Made by a program: the position numbers and the translations under genes. The notes below the pieces were generated by a model that worked only from the letters and a program-made list of their open reading frames with translations, was not told the origin of the DNA and did no database searches. This document shows, piece after piece, positions 9,914 to 20,441 of a stretch of DNA of 64,000 bases; position 1 is the first letter of the stretch, and each line of letters opens with the position of its first letter. Origin of the DNA: Phytoseiulus persimilis (taxonomy: Eukaryota > Arthropoda > Arachnida > Mesostigmata > Phytoseiidae); NCBI GenBank assembly GCA_037576195.1, contig CM075103.1, positions 30,526,723-30,590,722 on the forward strand, read 5' to 3'.

Positions 9914-11176
9914 TTAATATTGAGCCGGATCGAGTTTATGCAAAAGTTGAATGGGTCTTTTCAAAGTTCTCTCATTGGGCAATCTGATTATGCAAGTACG
10001 CATCTTGCCGTCTCCTCCGCTGCCCGCGCATAAAGACTGCACTCTAGCGATCGGCCAATAGGTTCTCGATGGCGCTGGATCGTCAAGCAGCACTACGTCT
10101 CCGACTTCGATCGATCTGCTGCGAATCGGTTTAGCTCCTAGATTGAACTTAAGTTTAAATAGATACTCCCGGCGAAACCTATTCCAGAACGCATTCAGGA
10201 TATTTTGCTGGAATTTCCATCGTTCGGACAAGATTGTGGCTGTCGCCGATTCCGATGTTTCCAAGATCTCGTTCAGCTCCGGCAACGCTGGACGCGTTGT
10301 GTTGCCATACAGCAAATCTGCCGGAGTCACTGGCAAAGTTTCATTCGGATCGTTGCTGACGCATCCCAACGGTCGATCATTCACGATTTTTTCGATGTCC
10401 GTGAGAATTGTCTCGAGCTCCCTGAATGATGGTAAATTCTTCCCTAGAACCTTCCGCAAAGGTTTTTTCATCCTCTCGAAGAGTCTTTCCACGAACCCGT
10501 TCCTCCATGGTGCTCTTTCCCTATTGAACTTCCAGTCTTCCTTATGCTTTGAGAGAAAACTCTGAGTCTCCTCAGATCTCGCCAAGTCGTACAAAAGTTC
10601 GATTTCTTTCGCCGCCCTTCGAAAGGATGACGCATTATCCGAAAAGAAGCAAACCACCGTCGGATTTCGATTGTAGAACCTCCTCATTGCCAAAAGAAAT
10701 TCGTACGTCGACAGATTCTCGACCAGCTCCATTCTGACAGCTCTTGAAACCGAGCAGCAGAACAACATGATGAACGCCGTGGCTTTCTTGCCATTATGAT
10801 CTCTTATCCAGATCGGACCTGCCGCGTCCACCCCCGTAGTACTGAAAGTTGGAACTGTCTCGACTCTGAAATTTGGCAAATCCGGAGTAGACTCCGCAGC
10901 CGGTTGAGCTCTGAACTTCGCGCACACTTTGCTTCGACTGATTGCTTTTTCCGCCGCGCGCCGACCCCGCAGAATCAGAAAACGCCTTCTGATTCGCTGC
11001 ATAACACCCGGTATGCTGCCCGCATGCATGCACACTTTTTCGTGAGTCCAACGAACCTTCAAATCAACCAGAGCATCCTCCCCAGGCAGTATTATCGGAT
11101 TCGTCGTCTCGAAGTCAACATTTTTGAGATTGTTCAGCCTGGAGCGGCACCTAATCAGGCCCTGCTTGTCCACCAA
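9914..11176 (-). CDS. BEL-1 integrase region, second copy (5'-truncated)
   Basis: A 420-residue open frame covers the end of the pol polyprotein. The zinc-binding region (HEKVCMHAG ... SRSKVCAKFRA) is followed by the DDE core: first Asp in GVDAAGPIWI, second in CFFSDNASSF, Glu in WRNGFVERLFE. The BEL C-terminal domain follows (TPADLLYGN, NAFWNRFRREYL, VGDVVLLDDP, YWPIARVQ), ending DPAQY-stop. This enzyme inserts retrotransposon cDNA into the genome. It is more intact than the other BEL-1 copy but starts abruptly at MVDKQGLIRCR where BEL-5 DNA begins, so it is a fragment without RT. Confidence 0.85.
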   Translation of the reverse strand: MVDKQGLIRCRSRLNNLKNVDFETTNPIILPGEDALVDLKVRWTHEKVCMHAGSIPGVMQRIRRRFLILRGRRAAEKAISRSKVCAKFRAQPAAESTPDLPNFRVETVPTFSTTGVDAAGPIWIRDHNGKKATAFIMLFCCSVSRAVRMELVENLSTYEFLLAMRRFYNRNPTVVCFFSDNASSFRRAAKEIELLYDLARSEETQSFLSKHKEDWKFNRERAPWRNGFVERLFERMKKPLRKVLGKNLPSFRELETILTDIEKIVNDRPLGCVSNDPNETLPVTPADLLYGNTTRPALPELNEILETSESATATILSERWKFQQNILNAFWNRFRREYLFKLKFNLGAKPIRSRSIEVGDVVLLDDPAPSRTYWPIARVQSLCAGSGGDGKMRTCIIRLPNERTLKRPIQLLHKLDPAQY

Positions 11177-11895
11177 TGGATTGTGTCAAGAGATTTCAGG
11201 TTGTGAGCGTTTCTAATTTAAATCAAGGCGCCATTCCAACGGCGTGAGCGCAACACGTCAGCTTGCCTTCTACGAAAATAAAAGAAAGAGATGTGCGTGT
11301 AGAAGAATTCAACGTGTTCTTCGTAATTCCTAGAAACTAGTGAAATTCCCGCATATTTCCCACATTATGGTGCCTTGACCAGGATCCAAAGCGGTCCTGA
11401 CAGTTTTGAGCAATCTCATCAATAGAACTTGAAAAGATGCCGGTCGAACATTCTCCACCCAAAGGTCCAGACGGATCGGCAGACCCATCGGCGCAGGATC
11501 CTTCACCGATCTCGCTCAATGCAGACGGCGAGAGACAGCGAAAAATCACTCTGAAGACCCAACGTCGCCTCCGAACAATCAGGAAAAACGCGATGGGGAG
11601 TGAATTGAGCACCATTCGGGACCTTCACTCGGACGACCCGGTGTTCCGAGCAGGCTGTACACCAGATAGCATGACACAGCGTATTGCTCAACATGCGGCA
11701 GCAATTCACTCCTCCAACGAAAGGATAAGTTCTCTGATCGAGGAAGAAAGTGAATGGGAGAGCGAGGGCCCAGCCTCCGAGGAGTTTGCCAGAGATGCTG
11801 TCGCCGCACTCGCTGCCGTGGAGGCTGCAAATCGCCGACTCCAACCAGTTGCTAAGTCGACAGCCGTGCCGATCGCATCTCTACCGGTCGCAACA
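11177..11895 (+). mobile_element. BEL-5 fragment: LTR remnant, primer site and gag start
   Basis: Plus-strand DNA unrelated to BEL-1 sits between the second integrase copy and LTR-B. It holds an AATAAAAG motif near 11278, a TGGTGCCTTGACCAGG primer-site-like stretch near 11369 and a gag-like ORF from 11437. The rest of BEL-5 is not identified, although the frame can be followed for 24 codons after 21922. Confidence 0.5.
11437..11895 (+). pseudogene. BEL-5 gag N-terminus (truncated by LTR-B)
   Basis: An ATG follows the primer-site-like sequence by about 65 bases. The 153 residues have a proline-rich start (EHSPPKGPDG), a basic stretch (RKITLKTQRRLRTIRK) and a long acidic/alanine helical region (SSLIEEESEWESE, AVAALAAVEAANRRL), the composition seen at the N-terminus of BEL/Pao Gag. 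The frame then enters BEL-1 LTR-B DNA. Family assignment is by position and composition only. Confidence 0.4.
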
Positions 11896-12267
11896 TGTTG
11901 CCGAACCCGCTCGGGATCCTTGAGGAAAGACACAGAATGTTGGTCTGCTGGCCGCAGCCGCCTGTCAGGTCTCCGCGAAGCGAACTTGGTTAAAGAAATT
12001 GCAAGCGTGTCGCTTGCACCGAGTGCGTGTTGCAACTTGTGTGTTGTCGGCTGTTCGCAGACAGTCGACCACACCGCAGTGATGTTCGCTTCACGAAGCC
12101 GACGTGCAACGTTGGCTCGTTTATTTCGGATGGACAGATATGCACTCTCGGCCCTCTATCCACTGGCCGTAATAATACTCTAGTAGCGTTTCTGGAACGC
12201 TAGAGACTCTGAGCTCCAGAGCGGTGCTCTGGAGCTTGCCGAAGCTCCACGGTCTCTGGAGAGACCT
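11896..12267 (-). repeat. BEL-1 LTR-B (internal LTR)
   Basis: Homologous to the two outer LTRs from TGTTGCC onward. Its inner end lacks about 28 bases, including the terminal GATTCCGCAACA, and runs straight into the promoter region of antisense gene copy B. Confidence 0.75.
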
Positions 12268-12638
12268 TGCCGCAGCGGTTCTGACCCTGTTAACATATGA
12301 GGTGGACGTCTCTCTTCGGGTCCATACAACACTTGAATTACACTCGAACCTTCTTCATACAGTCCTTCAACAGATTCACATTGCATATATTTCACATTGG
12401 TTGGCATATTTTCTTCCTGCTTCGGGATGGACGACTTTCTAAACCCGCGGTACAATTTCTTGAGATCGACGACCGCGAACGCTTGTGAGAAACGCGAGCC
12501 TGTTTCGGAAACACGAGAACCACTTATGCAAGCCAGCCGAGTTGAGCGCGCGATTTTCAGTGACAAATCAGCACCACGCATCGTTCTCTGAGATTTCAAT
12601 GGACCCGCCTTTCGGAAGTTTTCTCCACCTTGATAAAG

Positions 12639-12645
12639 TATAAAG
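12639..12645 (+). promoter_or_regulatory. TATA box of antisense gene, copy B
   Basis: TATAAAG 78 bases before the ATG. About 370 bases between LTR-B and this box are well conserved with copy A, suggesting a maintained promoter. Confidence 0.6.
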
Positions 12646-12716
12646 CCTAGATCCGCAGACCTCTGAGACATGCTTACTCTCCGGCTTCCTTCCCGAGACG
12701 AAACGCTTCCTCCACG

Positions 12717-13586
12717 ATGGTAGAATCACACCCGCGCCGTGCCTCGCCGACTTCCCTCAGTGGGCCTGAGTTCACCGTTACCGAAGACGACCTGGAACTC
12801 ACCCCAGCCGACCCCACCGACGGTGTCTCGTTCGCGGCACACCTCCACCAAGAAATCCCAAGGTACCGCCAGCTGCAGTACCGAACCTCACCCTGCGGGG
12901 TGCTGGCCGCTCCGTGGTTCGCCACGTCCGAGGAGTTCCGGATCCTTCCCGCCGCCGACCGTGCCCAGCTGGTGGCGTTCTACTTCAACGAGATGCTCAC
13001 CCCGGCGCAACAAGGGATCTTGCGCGACACAACCCGTGCTCTGCGTGGCACGGGCTGCCCCGACGCCGCCGTTGCCGCCATCAATGCATTGGCGTTGTGT
13101 GGACGACATCTTCCACTCCCCTCCGTCGCCAACGCCAGCCGGTCCCACCGCACATTCCTCGAGGAAGCGGTGCGCCGCCGGAACGACGCCGCCCGATTCC
13201 AGAATGAGGAGAACGAGGAACGAGAACGGCTCATGCGTGAGCCGCTCGCGACACCCCGTCAACACGAAGCCCCCACGCCTGCCGAACAACCTCGACCCGA
13301 GACCGAAGCCCGCTCTACGGAGGTGCGTCTCCGCGCCGCCGCCGAGGCCCGCCTTCACCAACACGCCTCCGACACCGCCCCAGCCGACGCATCAGCCGCC
13401 CCCGCAGTCCGTCCGCGGACCACCATCGCAGCACCGGCCGCCCCATCCGACGCATCAGCCGCCGCCGCCCCAGCAGTCCGTCCGCGGACCACCATATCAG
13501 CCGCACCAGCCGCTTTACCTGCCGACGGGCCCGACTACGAAGTCCGACTCCCGGACGGCACCGTCCGATTGATGCGGCTAGCTTAG
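12717..13586 (+). CDS. Antisense accessory ORF of BEL-1, copy B (intact, 289 aa)
   Basis: A complete plus-strand ORF between the integrase end and the 3' LTR of a minus-strand retrotransposon. It has a good ATG context (CCACGATGG), an upstream TATA box and an AATAAA 16 bases after the stop, so it looks like a compact independent transcription unit. Residues ~20-150 are predicted mainly helical (EIPRYRQLQYRTSPCGVLAA, AADRAQLVAFYF, TPAQQGILRDTTRALRG). Residues ~150-215 are charged and may form a coiled coil (RRRNDAARFQNEENEE). An Ala/Pro-rich linker with two VRPRTTI repeats leads to the conserved end EVRLPDGTVRLMR. No membrane segment, zinc finger or catalytic motif is visible. Its function is unknown. 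Antisense genes occur in some retroviruses and plant LTR elements; I know of none like this in BEL/Pao. Confidence 0.7.
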   Translation: MVESHPRRASPTSLSGPEFTVTEDDLELTPADPTDGVSFAAHLHQEIPRYRQLQYRTSPCGVLAAPWFATSEEFRILPAADRAQLVAFYFNEMLTPAQQGILRDTTRALRGTGCPDAAVAAINALALCGRHLPLPSVANASRSHRTFLEEAVRRRNDAARFQNEENEERERLMREPLATPRQHEAPTPAEQPRPETEARSTEVRLRAAAEARLHQHASDTAPADASAAPAVRPRTTIAAPAAPSDASAAAAPAVRPRTTISAAPAALPADGPDYEVRLPDGTVRLMRLA

Positions 13587-13601
13587 CGTTGGCCCACCGT
13601 A

Positions 13602-13607
13602 AATAAA
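13602..13607 (+). terminator. Polyadenylation signal of antisense gene, copy B
   Basis: AATAAA 16 bases after the TAG stop, followed by a T-rich tract; conserved in copy A. Confidence 0.55.
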
Positions 13608-13662
13608 CACGATTTTTGTACAATTTCACATGGTCTGCCTACTTCCTACCCGCTAGATACTT

Positions 13663-14620
13663 TTAATATTGAGCCGGATCGAGTTTATACAAAAGTTGAA
13701 TGGGTCTTTTCAAAGTTCTCTCATTGGGCAATCTGATTATGCAAGTACGCATCTTGCCGTCTCCTCCGCTGCCCGCGCATAAAGACTGCACTCTAGCGAT
13801 CGGCCAATAGGTTCTCGATGGCGCTGGATCGTCAAGCAGCACTACGTCTCCGACTTCGATCGATCTGCTGCGAATCGGTTTAGCTCCTAGATTGGACTAA
13901 AGTTTAGATAGATACTCCCGGCGAAACCTATTCCAGAACGCATTCAGGATATTTTGCTGGAATTTCCATCGTTCGGACAAGATTGTGGCTGTCGCCGATT
14001 CCGATGTTTCCAAGATCTCGTTCAGCTCCGGCAACGCTGGACGCGTTGTGTTGCCATACAGCAAATCTGCCGGAGTCACTGGCAAAGTTTCATTCGGATC
14101 GTTGCTGACGCATCCCAACGGTCGATCATTCACGCTTTTTCGATGTCCGTGAGAATTGTCTCGAGCTCCCTGAATGATGGTAAATTCTTCCCTAGAACCT
14201 TCCGCAAAGGTTTTTTTTATCGTCCCGAAGAGTCTTTCTACGAACCCCTTCCTCCATGGTGCTCTTTCCCTATTGAACTTCCAGTCTTCCTTATGCTTCG
14301 AGAGAAAACTCTGAGTCTCCTCAGATCTCGCCAAGTCGAACAAAAGTTTGATTTCTTTCGCCGCCCTTCGAAAGGACGACGCATTATCCGAAAAGAAACA
14401 AACCACCGTTGGATTCCGATTGTAGAACCTCCTCATTGCCAGAAGAAATTCGTATGTCGACAGATTCTCGACCAGCTCCATTCTGACCGCCCTCGAAACC
14501 GAGCAGCAGAACAACATGATGAACGCCGTGGCTCTCTTGCCATTATGATCTCTTATCCAGATCGGACCTGCCGCGTCCACCCCCGTAGTACTGAAAGTTG
14601 GAACTGTCTCGACTCTGAAA
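13663..14620 (-). pseudogene. BEL-1 integrase catalytic core and C-terminus, first copy
   Basis: Nearly identical to 9914-10875. It retains the DDE positions (GVDAAGPIWI, CFFSDNASSF, WRKGFVERLFG) and the C-terminal domain. A frameshift after the catalytic Glu and a compensating one before VNDRPLGC scramble about 30 residues, and a TAG follows RREYLSKL. The N-terminal part of the same protein lies at 16852-17200, separated by the Spy element inserted between GAAA and TTTG. Confidence 0.8.
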
Positions 14621-15420
14621 GGGTCTCGGCAGTTCTTCGGCACTTTTGGCCTTGGGTCGGGGATTCGAATGAGATATATTGTTGTGGATACCCCATCCCA
14701 AGAGAACACTTTCTCTCCAGTCGGCGGGCTAATAGCTGCCTTGGTTTTTTTTTTTTAGTATGAAACATCTTCTGGACCGATGAAAATCGAGCGAGATTTG
14801 GAAACTTAAAATGCTCATATCTCCGTTATCTGAAGGAGTTCAGAGCTCATAAAGTGGGTTTTGGAAAGCTCGTGAATCCAGCTTCCTGATGCGTACGTCA
14901 GAGTTTTTCCACGATCAATTTTAATACCTTAAAAATGACCATCTTCAAAGTGAATGTTTCTAACCCACTTCCTGGAGGTTGACCACTTTCTAGTTTGTGT
15001 CATATTATGCCCCCCTTCAGTGCGAGCACAATGCGATAGATAGATCAAAAAAATATTTGGGGGACCAAGGTGAGAAAACTAAAAAACTGTCGTTGGTCAC
15101 CCTGGATCCATCGAGTTTCATGCTCAAACTCCAGAATATTTGATGGTGGAAGGCCCCGAGCCAGGGAAAATCATATTCTGAGCCGTGGAGTACACGGAAT
15201 CAGCCGCTCAGACACCCAAAAGTTTGGTCAGATCGATCCCGGAATCACCTGTCCAGACCCCAAAAGTATGGTCAGATTGGCCCCGGAATCACCTTCCAGC
15301 TTTTGAAAAGTATGGTCAGATCGGTCCCGGAATCACTCCCCCATAGTCAGAAAAGTATGGTCAGATCGGTCCCGGAATCACCCCTCCAGACTTGCAAAAG
15401 TATGGTCAGATTGGTCGAGA
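14621..15420 (+). repeat. Left inverted arm of Spy-like element
   Basis: Reverse-complementary to ~16067-16851 apart from small indels such as an extra GTTCTT near the tip. The inner ~180 bases contain a ~38-bp tandem unit with the phrase GTATGGTCAGAT. Confidence 0.75.
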
Positions 15421-15914
15421 TTGGATGGAGGACTCGGAACTCACGACTCCAACAGATCAAGGCCACCGACCTAACCGACTTCCCGGGCCTGACGCGTGAG
15501 GATTTACTCCTGTTGACTTCAGGACCGTTCCAACTCAAGCTGGCATGCTCGTACTTGGCGGAACTCCTGACACCCGACAATAATGCCCTACTGAGGTTTG
15601 TCAAAGAAACACCCAATATCGTTCGTCTAGGAAACAGGTCGCGCCATTGTGGACCCAGCAGCAGAAAAAACTACCATGTATTCATCGATTACGAACCAAA
15701 CCTGCATCAACTCGACGGCATTCGGAGATACTGGGGTGACTGTCCTAATGGGGCACGGACAGTGGGCTGCTGTTCGCATGTGGCCGCGTGCATCTACTAC
15801 CTGTCTTTCGCCAGGCATGAGCCGCGAATTCGGCTGCCGGCACCAGAGCTAACGGATCTCTTCATGCCATCTGGAGACGATACAGAGTCAGAAGACGAGG
15901 GAACCAACACTTGA
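15421..15914 (+). pseudogene. Transposase C-terminal fragment of Spy-like element (SWIM-like CxH)
   Basis: The open frame runs from inside the left arm to a TGA at 15914. The informative part reads LTREDLLLLTSGPFQLKLAC, then DCPNGARTVGCCSHVAACIY followed by YLSFARH, and an acidic end. A Cys-rich GARTxGCC-H-A block followed by YL..ARH is characteristic of transposase-linked proteins of the ISL2EU/Spy group as I recall them, and resembles a SWIM zinc-binding motif. The DDE catalytic core is missing, so the element is non-autonomous. The tandem MVRSVPES peptides at its N-terminus are translated minisatellite, not protein sequence. Confidence 0.55.
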
Positions 15915-16066
15915 GGAGCGAGAATAAACGAAACCGCTCGAGACCACTGAACGTGTTCTCTTTTTTTGCTCGAGGTCGATTTCTCCGAGAGCGTCTCGGC
16001 TCATAACATGATTCTTTTCTGCTTTGGGCCTGACACGGTCAGATTATTTTGGAGTTTGTTCGGGAT

Positions 16067-16851
16067 CGACCAATCTCACCATACATTTGCAAGTCTGGAG
16101 GGGTGATTCCGGGATCGATCTGACCATACTTTTCTGACTATGGGGGAGTGATTCCGGGACCGATCTGACCATACTTTTCAAAAGCTGGAAGGTGATTCCG
16201 GGGCCAATCTGACCATACTTTTGGGGTCTGGACAGGTGATTCCGGGATCGATCTGACCAAACTTTTGGGTGTCTGAGCGGCTGATTCCGTGTACTCCACG
16301 GCTCAGAATATGATTTTCCCTGGCTCGGGGCCTTCCACCATCAAATATTCTGGAGTTTGAGCATGAAACTCGATGGATCCAGGGTGACCAACGACAGTTT
16401 TTTAGTTTTTTCACCTTGGTCCCCCAAATATTTTTTTGATCTATCTATCGCATTGTGCTCGCACTGAAGGGGGGCATAATATGACACAAACTAGAAAGTG
16501 GTCAACCTCCAGGAAGTGGGTTAGAAACATTCACTTTGAAGATGGTCATTTTTAAGGTATTAAAATTGATCGTGGAAAAACTCTGACGGACGCATCAGAG
16601 AGCTGGATTCACGAGCTTTCCAAAACCCACTTCATGAGCTCTGAACTCTTTCAGATAACGGAGATATGAGCATTTTAAGTTTCCAAATCTCGCTCGATTT
16701 TCATCGGTCCAGAAGATGTTTCATACTATAAAAAAAAAACAAGGCAGCTAGTAGCCCGCCGACTGGGCAGAAAGTGTTCTCTTGGGATGGGGTATCCACA
16801 ACAATATATCTCATTCGAATCCCTGACCCAAGGCCAAAAGTGCCGAGACCC
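16067..16851 (-). repeat. Right inverted arm of Spy-like element
   Basis: Inverted copy of 14621-~15420, ending at the TTT of the target. Confidence 0.75.
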
Positions 16852-18560
16852 TTTGGCAAATCCGGAGGAGACTCCGCAGCTGGCTGAGCTCTGAACTTCG
16901 CGCACACTTTGCTCCGACTGATTGCTTTTTTCGCCGAGCGCCGACCCCGCAGAATCAGAAAACGCCTTCTGATCCGCTGCATAACACCCGGTATGCTGCC
17001 CGCATGCATGCACACTTTTTCGTGAGTCCAACGAACGTTCAGATCAACCAGAGCATCCTCCCCCGGAAGTATTATCGGATTCGTCGTCTCGAAGTCAACA
17101 TTTTTGAGATTGTTCAATCTCGAACGGCACCTAATCAGGCCCTGTTTGTCCACGAATGGATTATACTGATATAGTTGGCTTCGCTTCGACAAATTCTCGA
17201 ACCCGGCTTCAAGCTCCGCATGGAAGTACTGGCTCTGGATGTTCTTCAGAATAGTTGTCTCGGCGTTGGTGTATTCTTTTGTGGCGATCGACGCCAACCA
17301 TTGCGGTTTCAGCTCCCGCCTGAATGACCTCCAGCGCCGCAAATATGCGACAACCCTGACTGTCTTTGCCCACGATGACATGGGCTTAATGTCGATTGGG
17401 TCCTGTTTCACCGCGACCGTTCCTACGAAACATTGAGACCGTTCCTCGTTTGCGACTTCGAACTCATATTCGCTCGGATTCAGGCTATGATCTTGCGGTT
17501 TTCTGCCGGATTTTAACCATGCTGGACCGTACAACCAAAAATTCCGAAGCTCTTTTGAATCCAGCGCTGAGTTCCTGGAAAGCAAGTCGCAACTGTTTTG
17601 CTCCGACCGGACATAGCTCCACTGACTCGCCTCGGAAGACGCTTGGATTTCCCTTACCCGGTTTTCGACGAACGCCTTCCATCTTTCTGGCTTGTCTCGA
17701 ATCCAGGCTAGCACGCATGCATTGTCGCACCAGTAATGGATCGACGCGAACGGCAAGCCAACTTCCAGGGTGATCTTTTTCGCGATCCTTACTGCCAAAA
17801 CCGCGCCCAACAACTCTAGCCTGTGGATTGACCAATTCCCCTTCAACAGAGCCACTCGCCCTTTCGCCATGATCAACGAGATTTTGATCTGATTCCGATT
17901 CGAAACATCCCTCGCGTATGCCACGCACCCATGACCTGTGAGGCTTGCATCGCAAAACACGTGCAGCTCTCGCACCGCAGTGCCTCGGCTACCTTTTGCC
18001 GCCAGAAAGTCCCTCGCTATGCTAACGTGCTTGATATTTTCGAGTCTGCGCGTGACATCTCTGTACTGTTCGAGATCTTCCCCAGCCAGAACCTGGTTCC
18101 AATCTAGCTTCTTCTGCCAATGATGCTGAAGTAAACACTTCATGCCCAACGAGATCGGCGCCACGATTCCCAACGGATCGAAAACCTGGCTAGCTCCCTT
18201 GAGCAGAGATCGTTTGGTTGGAACGCTTGTTTCGAAAAACGCGATCGTCTTTGAGACATCTATGTGCATCGTGTCTTCTTTCTGATTCCATCTCACTCCG
18301 AGAAACTTGAAATTCTCGTCGTCGAACGTGACTGTCGCGTCAGGGTATAGATGTTGTATGAATCTACCCAACTCCGCAGAGTTCGTCGCCCATTTTTCAA
18401 CGGAAAGCAGCCTGCCTTGAACGACTCGTGTAAGATTTCAACAACTTTTTCTCCGATCCCGGCGTTCTCTGCGCCTGCGATCAAATCATCTACGAGTTTT
18501 TTCTACATAGAAATACTTTTTCATGAGCTCAAGTAACTCCTTGTCCTGCGGCCGATTCCT
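16852..18560 (-). pseudogene. BEL-1 RT C-terminus, RNase H and integrase N-terminus
   Basis: The RT catalytic region is read in a shifted frame as LVDDLIAGAENAGIG (family YxDD has L for Y) near 18470-18500. The frame then reverts to FLGVRWNQKEDTM and ASQVFDPLGIVAPISLGMK, which are BEL/Pao signatures. RNase H follows (VFCDASLTGHGCVAYA, HRLELLGAVLAVRIAK). The integrase zinc region (HEKVCMHAGSIPG, SKVCAKF) ends at DLPK where Spy begins. At least two frameshifts flank the catalytic Asp pair, so no active enzyme is made. Confidence 0.8.
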
Positions 18561-18563
18561 GAT

Positions 18564-19427
18564 CTAATTCTCCGAATGGAGCCTGATGCCTGCACAGGGC
18601 TGGTAAGGCGCACTGACCACCCCGAAAGATAACCTACACGACTGCACTTCCCTGAGAGGGGCTCTCGGATTCTTATTTATGCCTAACGGCCACACGAATT
18701 TCAGAAACTTCCTATGTTCCAGAGTCATCTCGAACTGAAGGTACGCTTTCTCTATGTCAGCTGTGATCGCAATCGGAAGCTGCCAAAATTGGAGTATGAC
18801 TGAGACGATGTCTGCGATGAGATTCTCGCCTTGAAACAACACGTCGTTCAAGCCAGCTTCGTTCCTCGAACGTGCACTTGCATCGTTCACCACTCTCACT
18901 TCCATCTTGGCTTCCGCCGGAGCTTGTTTTTTGAACACCGCGAGCAGCGGTAGATAATGACATTGTTCCCCCGATTTCGGGGATTCCGCTAACGCAATGA
19001 AACCCTGATCCAACAGGTCAACCATTTCGGCATCAACTGCCTCTAAGAGCGCTTGATTTTTTCTTGTCTGAGCCAAAAAACTTTTCAGACGCCGCAGCGT
19101 CAGCTCGCGGTTGTCTCCCAACGTATCTTTGTTCGGTTTTAGCGGTAAATGGATAATGTATCTGCCGTCCGGTTTTCTCTGGGTGGTTGTACGGACGAAT
19201 CCCGTCAACTCTTCGTTAGGAAGTTCATCATTTTCCTTGGAATACGGTTCGATCCCGAGGACCTCCGTATCCCACGGAAACGAGATGTCGTCTGGATCGT
19301 ATTTCGAACGAACTGTCGCCGCGAGAGACACCGTCGCGCTGACGCCTCGCTGGCTTTCCGCTCTGCCGTTCCATGACTTTCTCTTTTGTTGGATCACTTT
19401 CAAGAGTGCTGGATTCAACTTGATTTC
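18564..19427 (-). pseudogene. BEL-1 reverse transcriptase N-terminal part
   Basis: In frame with the upstream zinc-knuckle/protease ORF after one TAG. It contains YIIHLPLKPNKDTLGDNRE (BEL RT entry), CHYLPLLAVFKKQAPAEAK and VRVVNDASARSRNEAGLNDV with the first catalytic-site region, then ITADIEKAYLQFEM and FLKFVWPLGI. These are fingers/palm motifs; the A-motif Asp is in TADIEKAYLQ. It terminates at a TAG just before the frameshifted LVDD motif. Confidence 0.8.
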
Positions 19428-20441
19428 CTAATGTTGGCCCGTTCCGCATAGAAAATACCCAAACAGGGTTTCGATCGCAACGAACCCCCCCACCTTTTTG
19501 GTGTTCGTTCCCACGATAGGATATATATAATCTACTCCGACCAACATATTGATCTCTGCCGACCAAGCTGCATCGTTTCGATCCGCGATCGGCTTTAGGT
19601 TTTCCGTGAAGTTAGCTTCCGGGAGAGCACCCTCAACCACGTTCGGAAACGCTTTCGCGTAAATGACCATGTGGTTGTCAGAGAATCTGCTCTTCAGTGT
19701 GATCTCTACGATCCTTCCTTCGCACTTCTTAGGATGCGCCTGGCCTGCCGCCTGCAGATAGAAATTTTCAGAGCCCACCTTCCTCGACTTCAACAAGTTC
19801 GCGAACTTATCGGAAATGAGAGTCTTCTGGGACCCCGTATCCAGAAAGATTCTACCTAACGCGACGCATTCCTCGGAAAGCATTCCTCGGTAACCCGCAG
19901 GCAATCTTTTCTCCGAGATGTTAGTGATCTTTATAGAGTTCACGCAGGAAACGTCCGCTCCATTTCCCGCCGGCGCCACTGCCGCAGCCCCGCTCGGTTC
20001 CACGCAGAGTAACTTATGGTGACCCTTGCCACATTTTGCACACCCCCTAGCCTTGCATTTATCGGCTCTGTGATTCCGATCCAGACATTTGAAACAGGCG
20101 TTTCCTGTCGTCGCACGCTTCCTCCGCTCTTCCGGAGACATCGGTTTCCTACACTTACCGCTAAGATGCTGTCCTGAGCAAAAGTTGCACGAATGATCCG
20201 CGGACGAAGATGCAGTGACCGCAAAAGCATGTCGATTGCTTACTGAACCTGTTGGCCCCGCAGGGCTGAACCTAGGCTTGATCTTTCGGCTGAACTGACT
20301 TTGCTGTGATGGCATTCTAGGTGACGTATCAGCCCCAGATTTACCCATTCCGTTGCTCGGAACGGGGCTCGAGTTTGTTCTAAACACGGACGGTGATAAC
20401 TTCCTTCCTTGAAACTGTTCAGCTTCCAGAAAGTCCAGAAG
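19428..20441 (-). pseudogene. BEL-1 zinc knuckles and aspartic protease
   Basis: Three Cys/His knuckles occur in order: CNFCSGQHLSGKC, CFKCLDRNHRADKC and CAKCGKGHHKLLC, typical of BEL Gag nucleocapsid. A retropepsin-like site follows (GRIFLDTGSQKTLIS, Asp-Thr-Gly), then PNVVEGALPEANF and INMLVGVDYIYPIVG, the conserved A17-type region. It lies in the same frame as the preceding gag and following RT, with stop codons at both ends, so one long gag-pol frame has been interrupted. Confidence 0.8.

Larger units (their letters stand above)
14621..16851 (+). mobile_element. Spy-like (ISL2EU-related) DNA transposon with ~790-bp inverted repeats
   Basis: The 2231-bp element begins GGGTCTCGGCA and ends TGCCGAGACCC. 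Left (14621-~15420) and right (~16067-16851) arms are inverted copies. The empty site is known from the second integrase copy (GAAATTTGG); here it is split exactly as GAAA|TTTGG with no base duplicated. Insertion between AAA and TTT without target duplication is the reported hallmark of Spy elements. The centre encodes a zinc-ligand segment resembling ISL2EU-type transposase C-termini. Confidence 0.7.

Noticed and set aside
15070..15306. 78-aa ORF found twice (also minus 16178-16414)
   Set aside because: It is the inverted arm of the Spy element read in both copies; the peptide repeats are minisatellite.
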